In this document: one piece after another, positions 12,439 through 25,922 of the stretch
Position numbering within the stretch: the first letter of the stretch is position 1
Layout of the letters: the number at the start of each line of letters is the position of its first letter
Origin: Sclerurus mexicanus
Taxonomy: Eukaryota > Chordata > Aves > Passeriformes > Furnariidae
Assembly: GCA_013396755.1 (NCBI GenBank)
Contig: VWZF01000445.1
Span: 1,253,523 to 1,317,522 of the forward strand
Direction: 5' to 3'
Length of the DNA: 64,000 nt
Notes under the pieces: generated by a model
The model's database searches: none
What the model saw: the letters and a program-made list of their open reading frames with translations, nothing else
What the model was told of the DNA's origin: nothing
Program-made: the position numbers and the translations under genes

Positions 12439-15400
12439 ATAATGAAATATTGGAGAACTGTATAAATTTCTTTCCTTTTTGTTGTTGTTGCTGCTGTTAT
12501 TACTTTATTTTCCATTTCAGTGAAAAAATATTTGATACTTGGAACCAACAAAGAGGCATACATCTGTGGAATAATGATGATTTGTAATCAAGCTGTGGTA
12601 CCTAATTACAATGCATTTTTCATTGTACCATCATGGATTACCATGGCTGATTCTTGGTCAGTCATGACTTAATTATCAGGAACTTAACTATTTTATTTTT
12701 GGAATTTTCATTAATTCAATAGCGTTTGCCTTTCAGCTCTTACAATTAAACATACTCCCTCCCCAAAGTATAGCATTAAAGCTGTTATATTGATCAAATC
12801 ACAAGTAGGCCTCTATTTGCAACGCTCCACAAATGCAAAAATTAAAGCAATATTCACAAACTGAATGTATTAGAGCAAATGAAAAACTGACTCACTCCTT
12901 GAAAAGCAAAATACAATGTATCTGAGGACATTCAACATAAAAAGCTTCATTCTTGAATAATTTTAAGAGTATTTTTACATATTTGTGCAGGTGTGGGGGA
13001 ACAGCCCTCATTGCTTTAAAGTCTGCCTTTTGTTTAAGCCACCATGTCAAGACACGATGTTACACAATTAGAAAAAAGAAGGGAAAAGAGTCTAAAACCA
13101 AGTGATTCAACCCAGTTATAGTAATAGAATCTCACACAGTCTGTATAAGGTTCTGTCTTAGAAAGCTTCAAAAATATTTAAGTATAAGGTTTAGTAGATC
13201 ATTGAGATTTAGGCTCATATTAGATGAAAATATAAATCTTTCTTCCCAAACAGCATTAGACTAAATTACTCTCTTTACAAGTAAGTCTCAATCCTTATGC
13301 CTATATAATTTTGTCTTAAAAATCAAGTCCTAAAATACAGGAATCTAGAATAGATGTTATTGCTACCTGCTTTAGATTAACTGCAGCCCTTTGTGTCATG
13401 CAGTGGGCACTATATCAAAGAAAATTTCCATTTGTGTCTAGGAAAGAATCTGAGCTGGTACCTGACAGGAAGGTTACTCTCTACAAAAGAGGAATAGTAC
13501 AGTAAAGGTAAGCCAACATTTTTTCCATAAACCTTGAAGAAAGAGACAGCTTTTGAGGGAGAAAAGGCTATTTACTTTCAGCGCTGCTTGCACTCCTTAG
13601 CCCTCTGCTTAGGACTGCCAAGAATTTTACACATACTGGGTCACATCAATAGGACTTTTGAAACTAAGGCCTTGTTTCTGAGGACAATCATTAGCAGATA
13701 CTGTGTGGGAGTGGAAGGACAGACAAAGCACACAATCATGCTTCCTTCTCATATGCCCTCCTCGCTTCTGGGAGTTTGGGGACTACCAGACTAGGAGGTT
13801 ACATCCACATCATCATGCTTAATAGGCTGTCAGCCACCTTCTTCCCATAAATCTTTTGGACAATTTTTTAACACTGTTACATTATGTGCACTGACAAACT
13901 CGGGCTTCAGTTATGGATGAATTCTTGGTGTGGTTTCAACAGCTTTCACTGGGTATCCCCTAGCTCTAGACATGTGAGAAGCAGGTAAGGGAGAAGGAAG
14001 AGGGAGTACAGGATTGAAGATCAAATCTGTGTCTCAATAGGCTTCAAATCACTGAGGATTTCTGATCATACTGGAAAACTTGTCCACTCTTCTCTGTGTT
14101 TACTTACCTGGATACCAAAATCTGTGTTACGTAAAGTCTGTGAAAACAAGACTGTGTAAATTGTTTGCCCTGTCTCCCAGCTGGAGCTTCTATTGCAATA
14201 CATCATCCCTAAAACAAGACCTTTATCTCTCAGGAAGGTATGACTTCGCAAATCTGTAACATAGGTATGGCAAGAAAAGAAAAATCCAAAACTAAACCAG
14301 AGATTAGTGGGAAAAGACACTCCACTGAGAGCTTGGGGCTACTCACTAAACATGGCAAACAGGTTACATGTCTCTGGATTTATTTCAGTGGAGCCTGTGT
14401 AACCTGGTGTCACCAGCTGAGTGGAAGATTAAATGTCTTCTCATGTACCACGTCAGAAATCTTCACAGGGACATCTCAGTACACCACAGATACTTCTATC
14501 AACCCTTAAGAAGGTGGTCTCTTAGGACTGCAGAACCTTAACAATGAGAAAAATAAAGCTTTTGAGTTTTGTCCTTTTTCTGTAAATCTGGCTGGGGAAG
14601 TTCAGTGCCTTTTCTTTTAGTCCCATTCCTCTGAATAACGGTTGCTCAGTAGAGATGACAGAAATGACAGGGTGGCAGGCGAGTAGGTTGGTCACATTAG
14701 TTCACATTCTAAAGAAACAGCAGAGGCATTTTCTTTCAACAATTTATGCACTGACAAGCCTCTCCAGTGGCTGGCTCATCTCTACTGAAGTCCAGAGTGC
14801 CATCTCGAAAGAATATTTCACTGTTAAGGATACAACAGATCTAAAGCTCAAAATTAAAGATTAAAATACTTCAGGTAATGACAACAAAGATGTTTAAATT
14901 TATGTTCCAAATGCAACGGGCTAATTATTTATCTATGAAGTTCTAAGGTCAGATCTTTTTTTTTTTTTTGGCCAGGGATACTCAGAGTTGTGGGAAGGTG
15001 CCCAGGTATTTTAATGTTATCGGCTCACCACCTCTATTCACCTGTCAGATGCTGCACCATATTTAGCAACTCCTGTCACCACCGCAGCGACATTTGTCAT
15101 TGGCTTGCCATTTTTTTGCCTACTCGTGAATACCCTGCAGCTGCTTCTCTGAAAGAGTGAGTCATCCAAAACTGTTAAATCTGAAAGCCAGTCTCAGTTT
15201 GGCTCTCAGCAAAATCAACACTATGTGATGAACCATCCACACTTTTGTGGAGGAGCTCAAGGGACTTGTAGTTAGACCCTAAAGGGCTGTGGGGATGCAG
15301 AGCTTCTAATAACTGCACACTTGGAACAGCATGGAAGCTCAATAACTCCACTGTGATCTCCTGCAGGCTAACCAGGAAAATCAGTCAGCAACACATCATG

Positions 15401-18400
15401 ACCTGCAATTCCCAGCCCTTAATTTAGGCTTGAGGAGCAAGAAGAATCTCATCCCCCCACCCACTAACGAAACTGATGTGATCAGCACTCAAATTATGCA
15501 GATGTCCCCATTCTCCTGTATCCAGACTTGTATTATTACTTATATTATACCAGAATCAACCCCAAATTTAAGACCAAATCTCACCAAACTAGGACAAAAC
15601 ACTAAGCAGGTATGAATGCTATATACTTAAAATACTATATATGAACATATGTATTTTTATTGCATAATTGTGCATGTGAAGATTCTAAGAAACATGCCTT
15701 CAGATCAATAAGCATATTAAGAATTATTTAAATTCATTTCTAGCTTATCAATCTATATACCACTGAGAAAATATAAAATTGACTTTCGATGGACACACAT
15801 TGCTCACATTTTGGATCCTCTTGAACTCTAAGAGAAAAAAAAAATTGATATTTGACTGCAGGAATTCTTTCAAACAGTAATAGCAAATAAACAGTAGCAA
15901 TGCATTTAGTTATACACACATAAGAATGAAATAGCAAAGTTATATGCTGACGTTTCCTCAGTCATTTGCTGTAAATGATGCATTTTTAAGATTGCCAGTG
16001 CTTATCACCTATTGCTTGATGTTCAGTAGCTTCACCTACAATGATAGTCTCAGAGGCTGTTTGAATTTTGCCTGGGGAGGTCCCATGAGATAATTTTATT
16101 TGGTTACAAACTTTCCTCTCCTGTTGAAAATATGATTTGCATAGTAGATATTATTTTGAGTGGTAAATGCCAATGTTCTATTATTACTTTACGTATTTCA
16201 GGTTTATAACTGAACTACTGAGTGACATTAGACTATTTTGTATGTTTCCAACTCTTCCAATTCTTTGCTTCATAAACTTCCGAAAATAATAAAATCCTAT
16301 TTTCGTGGAGCAGCTTCTCGACACGACCATGAGGTAAAATACAAAAGGAAACCTTCAGGCTGTCTGTGTGAGCAGGAGGAGAGTGATCACAAAGTAAAAC
16401 CAAGAAGTCTCAGGAGTTTATCAATTAGTGACAACACTTTTTTCTTTCTTTCTGCTTATTTTTTTCTTTCTACCTAAAACCTAGAATATATATTTCAGGC
16501 TACCCACTGGACACCACACCTTTCTTTCTTTCTTCCCTACACAGATTTCATCTCTTTCTCTACTATGAGATTCTTGTTGCAAAACTGGGGAACACAATTC
16601 ACGAAGGTCTCGAAAATCTAGAAGTGTTAAGTTTGGGAAGCTGAGTGGTGATTCTATTACTTGAAGGAGGCAAGACTGAGAGTTTCATTTTATTGAATTT
16701 TCTTATCTACAGCCCTGTGGTTCTTAAGAGCTTAGAAAAGCTGTGCATTATCATTTATGCAGAGGCTGATCTCTGCCAGAATTTGAATTATTCAAGGTGA
16801 TTTCAAGGCACGTGCACACACACATTCTCATGGACAATGGAGGAAATAATGTAATAATGTAATAATGTGACCAAATAAGGACCTTAAACGTATAATTGAA
16901 ATGATGCTTCAGAGAAAATGTGAACTTTTATGGACATATTTTATCAACCAGTTCTTTCTAAAGCCAAAGAAACATTAAATTAGAAATCTATTGTTTATAA
17001 TAATAAAAATAATTCTGCACCAGGCACGAAGATGGTCCTGTTTGAATAATGAAAAAATCAGTAATTTGGGGATAAAGTATTAGGAAAAAATGTCAAAATT
17101 CATCACACAAACTATTCTGGATAGGAGATGACCAATTACAGTTTCAAAGCAGACATTTCCTGTAAGTTTTACAAGAATCTTGAATTATTTAAGTCACCAG
17201 TTGTTGGCATACCTTTTCACAATATATCATCAACTAAAATAAATGATGGGCTGCAGCATTCCCTTCACAGGGTTTTACATCATGGACAAAACATTTTATC
17301 TCTCTTCCACTGATGTAAAATAGGCAGGATTTACCTCTTGCCAAGCTTAGTCAACACCTCTTCTCTGACACATAGAAAATATGCATTTCCCATTCTACTA
17401 CCTCAGATCACACTGTAAGAAGTTGTAAATCACATCACAAACCTCGCTGATCATGAGGCTCGTAAACTGCAGTAACACAAAAGCTGAAAATACACTTTCT
17501 GCTGATATTGGTGCTGACTGGTATTTTCTTAACCTGGGAAACCTCATGCATTGTCAAGATATCTGACGCTGCACATACAGCAGACTCCTAAAAACCCACT
17601 GGCAATGAACCTACCTGCAAGGCTGTGGGTTCCCGCTTTCTAAGGACACTCCTGCTGGAAGCATCTCTGGCCAAGTGTATGTGCTACACTGCAGTGTCAT
17701 GCAGCTACATTTAGGTGACCTTGGAAGCTGAAATTGGCCTTGCATCATCAGCACTGGGCCCCTCTCAGTTTTGTTTAATCTGCTAATATCATTGCACTGC
17801 TTTCAATAGCTTAGCAACTCTGATCCTGTCCGGTTACCTCTAAGCACTGTCCAGTTGTGCCTTCTCTCTGTGAAGACACAAACTGTGACAAACCCAACAC
17901 AACCCTAGAAACATCCCACTAGGGAGATGCAGTGCCCAGCAAATATCATGCCACAGACTACTAAGAAAACCCACAAAAGAGGGCAGGTTCCAGTTTTGGC
18001 ATTTCTCAACGGCTGGATCTCCAGAAATGCAAGGCAGAGCCTGACAGAGAGCAAAATCTATGGAGTCTTTACTGACCACCCAAGAAAGAGAGAAATCCTG
18101 CCTTGGAGATGTCCTGGAAGTTGGATTCATTCAGGCAAAATAATGATAAACTGATACTGAGATCCCTGAAAAAGGGAGAGCAGTTTAAAGGGGGAAATGT
18201 AAGGCTGAAAGCAAAACCCAGTGGAGGTGAATAGATAGGAGTGAAAGAGCAACCACTGAACATATGGAGGAAAAGCACTGCCCTTAATTTCTATATTGCT
18301 TGCATTTGCACTGGAAAACCACTCCCAACATTTTGAAGAAAGAAGCCATGGTCATCATCCAGGCACAGCAGTGGGAGCCTGGCAGGTCAGGTGCACCACA

Positions 18401-18552
18401 AGCTTTCTGAGCACACATCATCTGAGAAAGCTGCACAGCCCTCCCCTGGTTTAGTGACACCCCTCACTACCTCTCCCCTCAGCTTCCCAACTATTGCAGG
18501 ATGATCTTTAGGTAGTAGGGAGAGATGCTTTGTTTATTTAAGAAAAATTACA
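12439..18552. other. Unique noncoding sequence with possible conserved blocks
   Basis: No gene is supported. Two stretches look like candidate conserved noncoding elements: about 12570-12740 (several TAATTA/ATTA homeodomain-like cores) and about 15020-15260 (CACCTG E-box and TGTCA motifs in less AT-rich sequence). A T14 run is at 14956-14969 and three exact copies of the octamer aataatgt are at 16845-16868. Conservation cannot be measured here. Confidence 0.45.
16845..16868 (+). repeat. Short tandem repeat, 3 x aataatgt
   Basis: Three identical 8 bp units lie head to tail. This is a short microsatellite-like array in unique DNA, with no sign of function. Confidence 0.9.
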
Positions 18553-18862
18553 AAGATGATTATGAGGAGAGACTGAGGGAGCTGGGCCTGTTTAGTCTAG
18601 AGAAGAGAAGATTGAGAGGGGATCTTGTTAATACATATAAATATTTCAAAGTTGGGTACCAAGAGGATGGTGCCAGACTTTTTTCAGTGGTGCCAAGTGA
18701 CACACCAAGGAGCAATGGCCATAAACTAAAACACAAGAATTTCTACCTTAACATGAGAAAGTACTTCGTCACTGTAACTTCTTTACACTGAGGGTGGCAG
18801 AGCTCTGGAATAGGCTGCCCAGAGGGGTCCTGAAGTCTCCCTTTCTGGATTCAGAAAATCAT
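18553..18862 (+). mobile_element. CR1 LINE fragment lacking its 3' end (plus strand)
   Basis: The segment runs in the plus CR1 direction. It shows 'gagactgagggagctgggcc', then the 'agaagagaagattgagaggg' block, the 'atgagaaagtacttcgtcac' block, and 'tggcagagctctggaatagg' with 'tgcccagaggggtcctgaag'. The block after that fades near 18860, and the usual terminal segment and octamer are missing. CR1 copies normally lose their 5' end and keep the 3' end, so this copy was probably cut by a later deletion. A short segment expected near the start is also absent. No coding potential remains. Confidence 0.88.
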
Positions 18863-21800
18863 CCAGCTGGATAGATTCTGAATAAATACTGAGTTTGGAC
18901 TTTCACTGTAGGAGTCAGAAGAAAATACACAGGAAAATCAAAGAGGTTTTACATCATGGTGTATCAAGGAACTGTAATGTTAATTTTGCATTCATTTTTT
19001 CAGTAAGACTCATACTGGGTCTTGAACACATCCTCCATCCTTATCTCCTTTGTAATGACGTTTGCAAACATGAAATCTAATATATTAATGGTGTCAAATA
19101 AAAGCAGTGTGTCCTTATGCAGTTTACATGGAGCTCCAAGAGGGAAGATATTCTCCCATTGCTCAATGAAATTTTTATTCTGCTGTTAAAAGATCAAGTA
19201 ATCTACTCAGCTTTTAAAAACAGAATTCCCTTCAATTCACTCTCCCTCTTAACCTTCTAGTAACTAACAAGTTTTCTTTTTAAGCCTGATGGAATTTCAG
19301 AGCATTCAGAGTTGGTTTGTTTTTGTTTTTTTTTTAAATAAATGAAACTGTAAAGCTGTGGGCACATTTTGTCAGATAGGTGTTGTCTTGTGATTCTGCC
19401 AGAAACCAGAGCCGGAGAATAATGCAGATCAATACCATTGCAGAAATCAGCAGTGGAGGTGGACAGCACTTTTTCAGTTAGGTTGGATTTGTTACAGTCA
19501 TTTCATACTAAAGTCATTGAAGTAGAAAAGAAGCAAGTGGTTATTTTAAGAACCTTTCCTGATTGCTAAAGATCTGGGTGAATTTTACAAAACCAAAAAT
19601 TTTTTCCACAGATCAGCAATTTTTTATATATTTTCGCTGAACTACAACATCGCAGTGCACCCTGTTAGTCTTTCACAGACCTCTCTCCTTCTGAGGTTCC
19701 TAGGAAGGTTCCCAGGCACAGTTTCATAAAAATGTGCAGCTGTTAATTAATGTGGGATTGCCTTTATCCCAGAAGGTTATCAGGAATTTCCTAACAAGAT
19801 AAACTCAAGGCGAAGCAGCACAAAAAAGTAACTGAGATTAACTGAGCATATCAAGAAACAAATCTGCTGATTGAGACTTGTGCTGCAACAGAGACAAATT
19901 TACCTTGTTTCCTGCAGAAACATAAGATTATCATCATTCAGTCAGAAAACACAAGACTGGGTTTACAATCTGCCTTTTTTTTCCTAGCGTAACCTACTGC
20001 ACATTATCATTTTTGACTTAAACTTACCTGAACCAAAGAGGCCCAAAATGCAGGCATCTTCCTAAACACATTTATCAGAGAGGACAAGAGATTAGAGGTT
20101 GAGATAGTCCCAACAATGTTAGTTTTCCCTCAGATACTCAGAACAAATTTTTAATCCACTCCCACTTTTCCCATAGAGAAATAGGTTATCACATGTAAGA
20201 ACTTTTCCCCCAATTTTTATGCACATTAAGTAAAAGTCAATGTTCCCCATTCAAAATTTTGCAAAGCAGTGCACCAACTCCAAAGAGTTTGCAGTCTAAT
20301 CAAGAAGACACAGCAGATTATTTTCAGAGGAATACCTCAGAAGGATGGTAAGAACTAACCAGAACTCAAGACTTTTCAAAGTCCTTGACTGAAAGAGATA
20401 TTTTCTGTATATTTTATATAGATATGAAAAGGAAAGGGAGTTCTAGTGTAAGAAAAGAGCCTGCCAAGAGGAATGGACAGATCCTTCTCAGCAGGCTTGA
20501 ATATGAACAAACTCACAGGCAATCTTTGAACCTTACCTCATAACTGGTGTTGATATAAGAAGAGTGACTGTGTGCAAGAAAGGAAGATGATGCCCCCTTC
20601 CCCGAGGCATGCACTTCAAACCTGATTGAAAGAAATTTTTCCCTTGGTACAATCATTTCTACTCTACTGAAACTCCAGCATAACGAGCATTTTATATGCA
20701 CTGCAGAGGGACTGGAATACTAATTTCTAAATGGAAAATGATAAACATCTTCCTCTATTTAGGCTTGTGGCTATGAAAGGGAAGGCAGGCATGGATGGAA
20801 CTTCAAATAAAAATGTCTCTGCAGAGATGAAGGCATCCAATATCCAGTAAAGACATAAGTTCTTCACAACAAATAAATCCCAAACAATACATTTTTCTAG
20901 TATCAGAACATTTATTCACAGAAAGATCTTTTAAAAGTCATCATATTTGATTTTGCTATTGGATATTTAAAAAGTTATTACATCCCAAAAGGCAGAACAT
21001 ATTTGAATAATAAACTCCTTAATATAACAAGATGGTTATGTATAAATATTTGCCTATCACAACAGTGTGCTTGAACTATTGCATCTTTAAATCTATATTT
21101 GCTATCCACATATGTCAAACTGGAAGTGAGATTAATATAAGGAAAACTCTCATTAACTTCCCTTCCTGCATTGGGAAAATGAGCCATGAACAAATTTCAG
21201 AAGGTATGAGGGTTAATTTGGATAAGCAGCCAAAGTGTTGGTGTTTGCCTGACTTATCTCTTGAGTCTAAACCATAAGGCTCATAAGCCTGAAACTTTAC
21301 TTAATTTAGCAAGGTTACTTAGCTTGAACATAAACGAATGGGAGCTCATGACATCCTCGTGCCTCAGACAGGGAATGCACAGCTCTTCCAAGTCTGGATT
21401 TTTTTGTCTAAGGTGTTTTTATCAGCAGAAGAAGTCACTTTTCTACCTTGCCAGTGTTCACAACAGAAAATCACATTTGCAGTGAGCCTTTTTTATTTTT
21501 TGGAACGGTGGTATCATGAATGTTATCTCTTTTGCCTGCCTATTTTGAAAGCTACAATTCAAGAGAAAGACAAGGAAGATGAACTGTTAACCTCGTCTTT
21601 TGAATGTTACACAACAGTTCCCATTGCCTCAAAAAGTTGATCTTACACACTTCAGGTTATTGATAGGCATAAGTTTCTCTTTCTTCTTTTAGCAAGATAG
21701 GCATGTCAACTCTGAGACATACTGGTAATTTTAGCATGAGTATGCCATCTAGTTTGGGGGGATCACAAGAGGGTTGAGCAAGCCACAGCAGGAACAAATC

Positions 21801-22263
21801 CCTTCAGCCTGGAAGGGGAAAAGTTGACTTTTACCTCTGATCCTGAGACAGGGAAAAAGAAAGACCCTCCTTTTCGGACATGTGCTAGAGGAAGGGATGA
21901 TGGCAACAGCAGGAAGCAAAATGATGAATGCAAAATTCACAAGAGACAGGACTGTAGCACAGCTACAGCACACCGGAGGCAACTGACAGCACACAGTTGA
22001 GGAGCTGGCTGTAGTTTCAGACTGTGAAACCAAACTTGTCTGACCCACCCTCAGTGTTGCAGCAAAAATGGTAACTTTTCTCCATGTTTGTTCCCAGAAA
22101 CATTCAAGACTGTTTCCATTATAATGTCTGAGTATGATCCTTACAGACAGGGAACAGTCCTGAACTGAAAATCACTAATAAAGTCACCACTGACAATTTA
22201 AAAATAAACCTCCAAGTTTTATCAGCTGCAGTAAAAAGAAATCTGTCCAGCTAAATCTGTAAG

Positions 22264-22312
22264 GTTATGTTAGTGCAATTGCAAATTGTTATGTTAGTGC
22301 AAATTGCAAATT
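22264..22312 (+). repeat. Two-copy tandem duplication, about 24 bp unit
   Basis: Copy one (22264-22287) and copy two (22288-22312) are the same except for one extra A in the second. Both begin gttatgttagtgcaa and end ttgcaaatt. This is a recent replication-slippage type duplication in noncoding DNA. Confidence 0.9.
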
Positions 22313-24499
22313 TACAGACTTTTGGAGAAAACAGGATTGATTTCAATATACTACTCTTTCCTCAGAAGGAGCTCTTTACCCTTAAGCCATGTCTACTGGC
22401 TGAGGACAACTGGGAGGCAATTATTTCTCATTGATTTACCTGAACTTTATATAAATAACAGTTTCTCATTGAAAGATCTTTGCATGTCATTCACTACTGC
22501 ACCAGTAGCACTCTGCACCCCCACCTCTGTTCTAGGCTTGGCAACTTTTCTGAAGATGATGCAAAATGTATTTGACAGAAATCACTACTTTTATTCAAAG
22601 CGAACAGCAGTCAATCCACTTCATGCCCACAGATACAAGGATTACTAGCACATAAGTGACTGAGCAAACAAAATTATCCTATAAAATTCAGTCATGAGTG
22701 GATGGTAATTATTTAAGATGTCCCAAGGCACTTCGTGGGCAATAAGCAAAAAAATGAAAATATCCTTGCTTCTTAATGCATATATTTAAATTCCAGTATC
22801 ATGTCTTAAAACAAATAACCAACCAACCAGAGAACTAGTCTGCTGAAAGGCAAATATAAATTCCTCTGCTTTCCTATCAGGATGACAGTAAGTCTTAAAT
22901 GATGAAGGTTCATCTTTTTTTGAGAGGAATTTAGTATTTTCCTACCACATTAGACATATAGGCTTGCACATGAATGAACATACATTTTTCACCTTCATGG
23001 TGAAACATGCAGAAAGAAAAGACAGATCATGCATATGTCCTTCCTTAAGAAAAAATTCTATTTGTATGAATTTGTTCACGGCTTAAGCCATTTCTTTCAG
23101 ATGCCTTCAGTCAGACAGTCCTGTTGTCTCTTCATTCCTTTTGCAAATTAGGCTGTCACTAGGTCATGCCTTGCTGTTTAGTTATTTTTAGCCTTCTCAT
23201 TACACCTGGAAATGTTTGCAGTTAAAGTGCTGCCATCTGGAGTTCTTAATGGCATGCTGGTGGAAGTGTAATCACTGCATGACTTTGTTCTGCACTTCCC
23301 CAGGGTACAGAAAAATGTGATACACGTTTAATTTATGTTAGTTTGATCTTACAGCTGCTCATCATCAAATGTGATAATATATACAATTTGGTGCTCTCTT
23401 CCAATATCTCACCATCAAAAATTACATTTGACATATCAACAGTTCTTACCATCACCAAAATACACCTGCAGACACTAAAAATATCTTTAGGTGAAACCTG
23501 TTGCTTAATTTTTCTAGGAATTACAAGTCTAGGAGCCTTTGAAATCAAGATGCAATCACATTCATCTTAGTAGGAGGTTCCTGTCTGGTTTGTATTGGCA
23601 CTGATTTGGGGATTGCAATTTTTCTCTGCTTTTCACTCACTTTAATCTGCAGAAAGGAGATTTTATCTGCATTATCTGATTTGTCTTTGCTATGTGATAG
23701 CGGAAAATGATGTATTATTGTCTTAGCTTAAGCAATTTATAAACCAAGACCCTAAATTCTGCCTACCAGCCACAGGCTGTTTAGGCTTGGGAAAGGATAT
23801 TTTCATATTCCTGCTTTGCTGTTTGTTTTCTTTTGTTGCTGTTGTTTGATAGGTTTGGTTTTGTTTTGTTTTTAACTACAGCATTTTACCAGGGAACAAT
23901 CAAAATCATGCTCATATTTAAAACAATGGAGTCTTTTTACCATATAAACAAGACATTATGACTCAAAGGAAACTTGTGCTTCTAAACTGGAAAAAAAAAT
24001 GAGGTCTGAATTACAGAAGAGGAAACAAGAAGAGCGTCAATAAGCACATAACTGCTTAACTCATAGAAGAAGAAATAACACATACAGCATGTAACCTTTT
24101 GTACAGAACACCTATACTTGAAGGTTCTGAGCAACACTATCAGCCACAGGTCCCATCGTTGCTCAGATGTATTCTGCCTAAGCTTCTCACTTTGGGGAAA
24201 AATCATCAATTTTCACATAGAGGCTTGATTTAATCCCACAGACTGTACTCCACTAAAAAAATCCATCCATCCTCCACTCCATCATCACCAAGCTTTCTTC
24301 TTGGTCACTAAGCACCTCAAGATGCCAGTCAAGTCACAGATAAGACTCACTCCTTCCTATGGGGGAGGTCTGAAGTGACTCTTCTCTCCTGACAGAGTCT
24401 TGCAAAGAGCCCAGAGACTGTAGGATTTGCTTGAGTGCAAAGAAATATCAGGTATGGGGAAAGATGATGTTTCACAGAACAGAAGGAGCCTTCTCCCAG

Positions 24500-24667
24500 A
24501 TGGGGAGCCGGAGGTTTTCTGAGTTGCAGCACTCATACAGATCCTCCTCATCCTCTCCCATATATGTGCTGCCCAAGAAGGGGGCACTCCCCAACCGTCC
24601 TGGCAAAACAGCATCCCTGACAAAGCTGGAGCCTCTCAATGCCACAGAGGCATCCAGCTCTCAATAA
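24500..24667 (+). other. Coding-like 55-codon frame, unassigned
   Basis: An ATG at 24500 opens a 55-codon frame closed by TAA at 24665. It starts straight after a pyrimidine-rich stretch ending in CAG (24497-24499), which resembles a 3' splice site. The stop lies inside an AATAAA hexamer (24663-24668). The predicted peptide is rich in serine, basic and proline residues, including RSSSSS and PKKGALPNRPGK. Codon choice looks more gene-like than the surroundings. I recognise no family. The minus strand here also has long open frames, which weakens the case, so this may be chance, a terminal exon or a pseudogene. Confidence 0.15.
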
Positions 24668-25875
24668 AGTTCAGTCTCTACACTTTGAAGGCAATGCCAC
24701 CCACCGATTTATGGGTTCTCTTTTTCTCCCCCTCACAGAAGGTATATTCACTGGAAAAGCACCATGGTGTAAAGGTAGCAGCAAAGAGAAATCCCAGTGC
24801 TTCAGCCTCAGGGCAAACCATAGAAAAAAACAAGGCTGAAAGTAGGCAGTTGTGAAAAGCAGGGCATGTTGTTATGCAGGCAAGCTGGAAAATTTTGACT
24901 CCTGACTTTTATACTAAATGCACGTTTGAAAAACAATTTGAGAATTCTACTTCATCCATAACCAATATATTTGAGTCACACCTTCTTCAAAAATTCAGAG
25001 CTCACATAAAACTTTAAATATCAGCCAATCTGAGGAACTCATAGTGGACATGTGTGGATAAAAGGGTATGCAAAATTTTTCGACATTATGTTGATGCAGT
25101 TGCAAATTTCCATATTCTATTACAGCAAAAAGCCTCTCATTTGTCACAGTCACAAAAAAGAATTTGGAAAGCTGTTTCTTGCAGTATTTTTTCCTAAACT
25201 AACTTCTAGTATCTCTCAAATTCACCCTGGTTAAAAGCATGCTGATAGCTTGAAAGAAGTACCCCTGACCTATATTTTCCTGTTCGCCCAAGTGCTTTAA
25301 GGTTTTGTTTCTAGCTCTGTGTTCCTTACATATTTTTTGTTTGTTTCAAATCACATCCTATATGCAAGCAAAAAGAGAAAACACTTGAAAAAATTACTTT
25401 TTCAGAGCATAGATTGCTTCATTTATACTGGTGGGAGGAAAAAGGCTATTCTGCAGGTCTGATTGGCCACTGAGATGAAGGTGTGGAAATGCAAGTGAAA
25501 AAGCAAGTGTTAATTTTAATATTCTGCCAGGAGATAAACAAGGGAACTGACATTTATATTAGAGGATCTTGCATCAGGAGAATGCTGGACATGTGAAGGA
25601 AGCCTCTATATTTGGTTTGGTATTTACATACCCTAGTTAAAAAAGAAAAAAAAAAAAACACAAAAAAAAACCAAACCAGAAATTTGGAAGCTGTTCCTGT
25701 TACTAGAGTAGCAAGTTCTAAAGTAAGGGAAAGAAACATCTCTGGCTGAACTTTTTTTTCCACATTTGCAAAACACATACCTGTAAGTCTACTATCTATG
25801 GACCACAGCTGCTGTGCTTTGCACTCCAGGCTTAGCCAAAAGAAAAGGAACTAAATGCTTCTTTCTGGGGGGGGG

Positions 25876-25922
25876 AAAAAAAAAAAAAAANNNNNNNNNN
25901 NNNNNNNNNNNNNNAAAAAAAA
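25876..25922 (+). other. Assembly gap inside a poly(A) tract
   Basis: Fifteen A residues (25876-25890), 24 N (25891-25914) and eight more A (25915-25922) follow a run of G. The gap is a sequencing or assembly failure across a homopolymer, and its true length is unknown. Any reading frame crossing it is meaningless. Confidence 0.95.

Noticed and set aside
21749..22048. Minus-strand frame with a hydrophobic segment
   Set aside because: A single hydrophobic run in a 99-codon frame without known similarity is within chance expectation.
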